Shown: one piece after another, positions 34,323 to 34,467 of the stretch
How positions within the stretch are numbered: position 1 is the first letter of the stretch
How the letters are laid out: every line of letters begins with the position of its first letter
Source of the DNA: Bacteroidaceae bacterium
GTDB lineage: Bacteria > Bacteroidota > Bacteroidia > Bacteroidales > Bacteroidaceae
Assembly (NCBI GenBank): GCA_024401225.1
Contig: JAKSLM010000030.1
Coordinates: forward strand, 1-34,467
Reading direction: 5' to 3'
Length of the DNA stretch: 34,467 nt
The notes under the pieces: generated by a model
Databases searched by the model: none
Told to the model about the DNA's origin: nothing
Seen by the model: only the letters and a program-made list of their open reading frames with translations
Translations under genes and position numbers: made by a program

Positions 34323-34467
34323 ATGAACGTAATTCTAATTGCTGTAGCTGTCTTGGGACTCATAGGTCTTATCCTTGCGGTAAGCATCTTTGTGGTCGGC
34401 AAGAAGTTTGCGGTTGTAGAAGATCCGCGTATCGGACAGGTTGCAGAGGTACTTCCTGGTGCAAACT
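34323..34467 (+). CDS. rnfB: Rnf electron-transport complex subunit B, cut by window end
   Basis: Only the first 48 codons are present. The N-terminus MNVILIAVAVLGLIGLILAV is a single membrane anchor, and the following VVEDPRIGQVAEVLPGAN is the start of the RnfB Fe-S domain (LPGANCGGCG in the family). The Rnf complex couples ferredoxin:NAD+ electron transfer to ion pumping across the inner membrane. The position after rseC is the usual Bacteroidetes order. The Fe-S clusters themselves lie beyond the window. Confidence 0.92.
   Translation, partial: MNVILIAVAVLGLIGLILAVSIFVVGKKFAVVEDPRIGQVAEVLPGAN

Overview
The window looks like chromosomal DNA of a Bacteroidales bacterium, most likely of the Prevotella/Segatella group. 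The reasons are Bacteroidetes-type -7 boxes (TAnnTTTG) upstream of many genes, secreted proteins whose signal peptides all end Ala|Gln, secretion tails of the form YDxxGR...KGxxIxNGKK, a ribosomal protein S16 with a long Ala/Lys tail, and family relatives such as DUF3256 and the four-helix-bundle suffix protein. No organism assignment was searched; this is inference from sequence.

Left part (1-6491, all minus strand): the 3'-truncated nifJ (pyruvate:ferredoxin oxidoreductase), a stand-alone AAA ATPase with its own strong promoter, and a trmD-agmatine deiminase pair coupled by an ATGA overlap. A 1-kb gene-free stretch (6492-7503) follows. It contains a tripled palindromic repeat, a second inverted repeat, and a 215-227 bp fold-back element with 33-bp perfect arms.

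Accessory middle (7504-15752, plus strand): a membrane-anchored AraC-type regulator; a four-helix-bundle suffix protein framed on both sides by arrays of a 9-bp TCTAGAACC repeat; then two copies of a two-gene cassette. Each cassette has a large secreted beta-helix-like surface protein with a near-identical MKKTRF signal peptide and a KGxNI...K tail, followed by a 54-56 residue Gly-rich acidic peptide. A 202-bp MITE-like palindromic element with 8-bp target duplications lies between the cassettes. This is the most unusual part of the window.

Right part (15753-34467) is mostly housekeeping. It holds carB, carA and glmS on the minus strand (three glutamine-linked enzymes, with CarA/CarB resembling eukaryotic CAD), a divergent class A penicillin-binding protein with kdsB, then gyrA and two periplasmic TPR proteins. 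Next come a DUF3256-type protein head-to-head with a degenerate PAP2-phosphatase/outer-membrane-barrel protein, rpsP with a structured leader, and rseC leading into rnfB, which is cut by the window end. No rRNA, tRNA, CRISPR array, transposase or integrase was seen.
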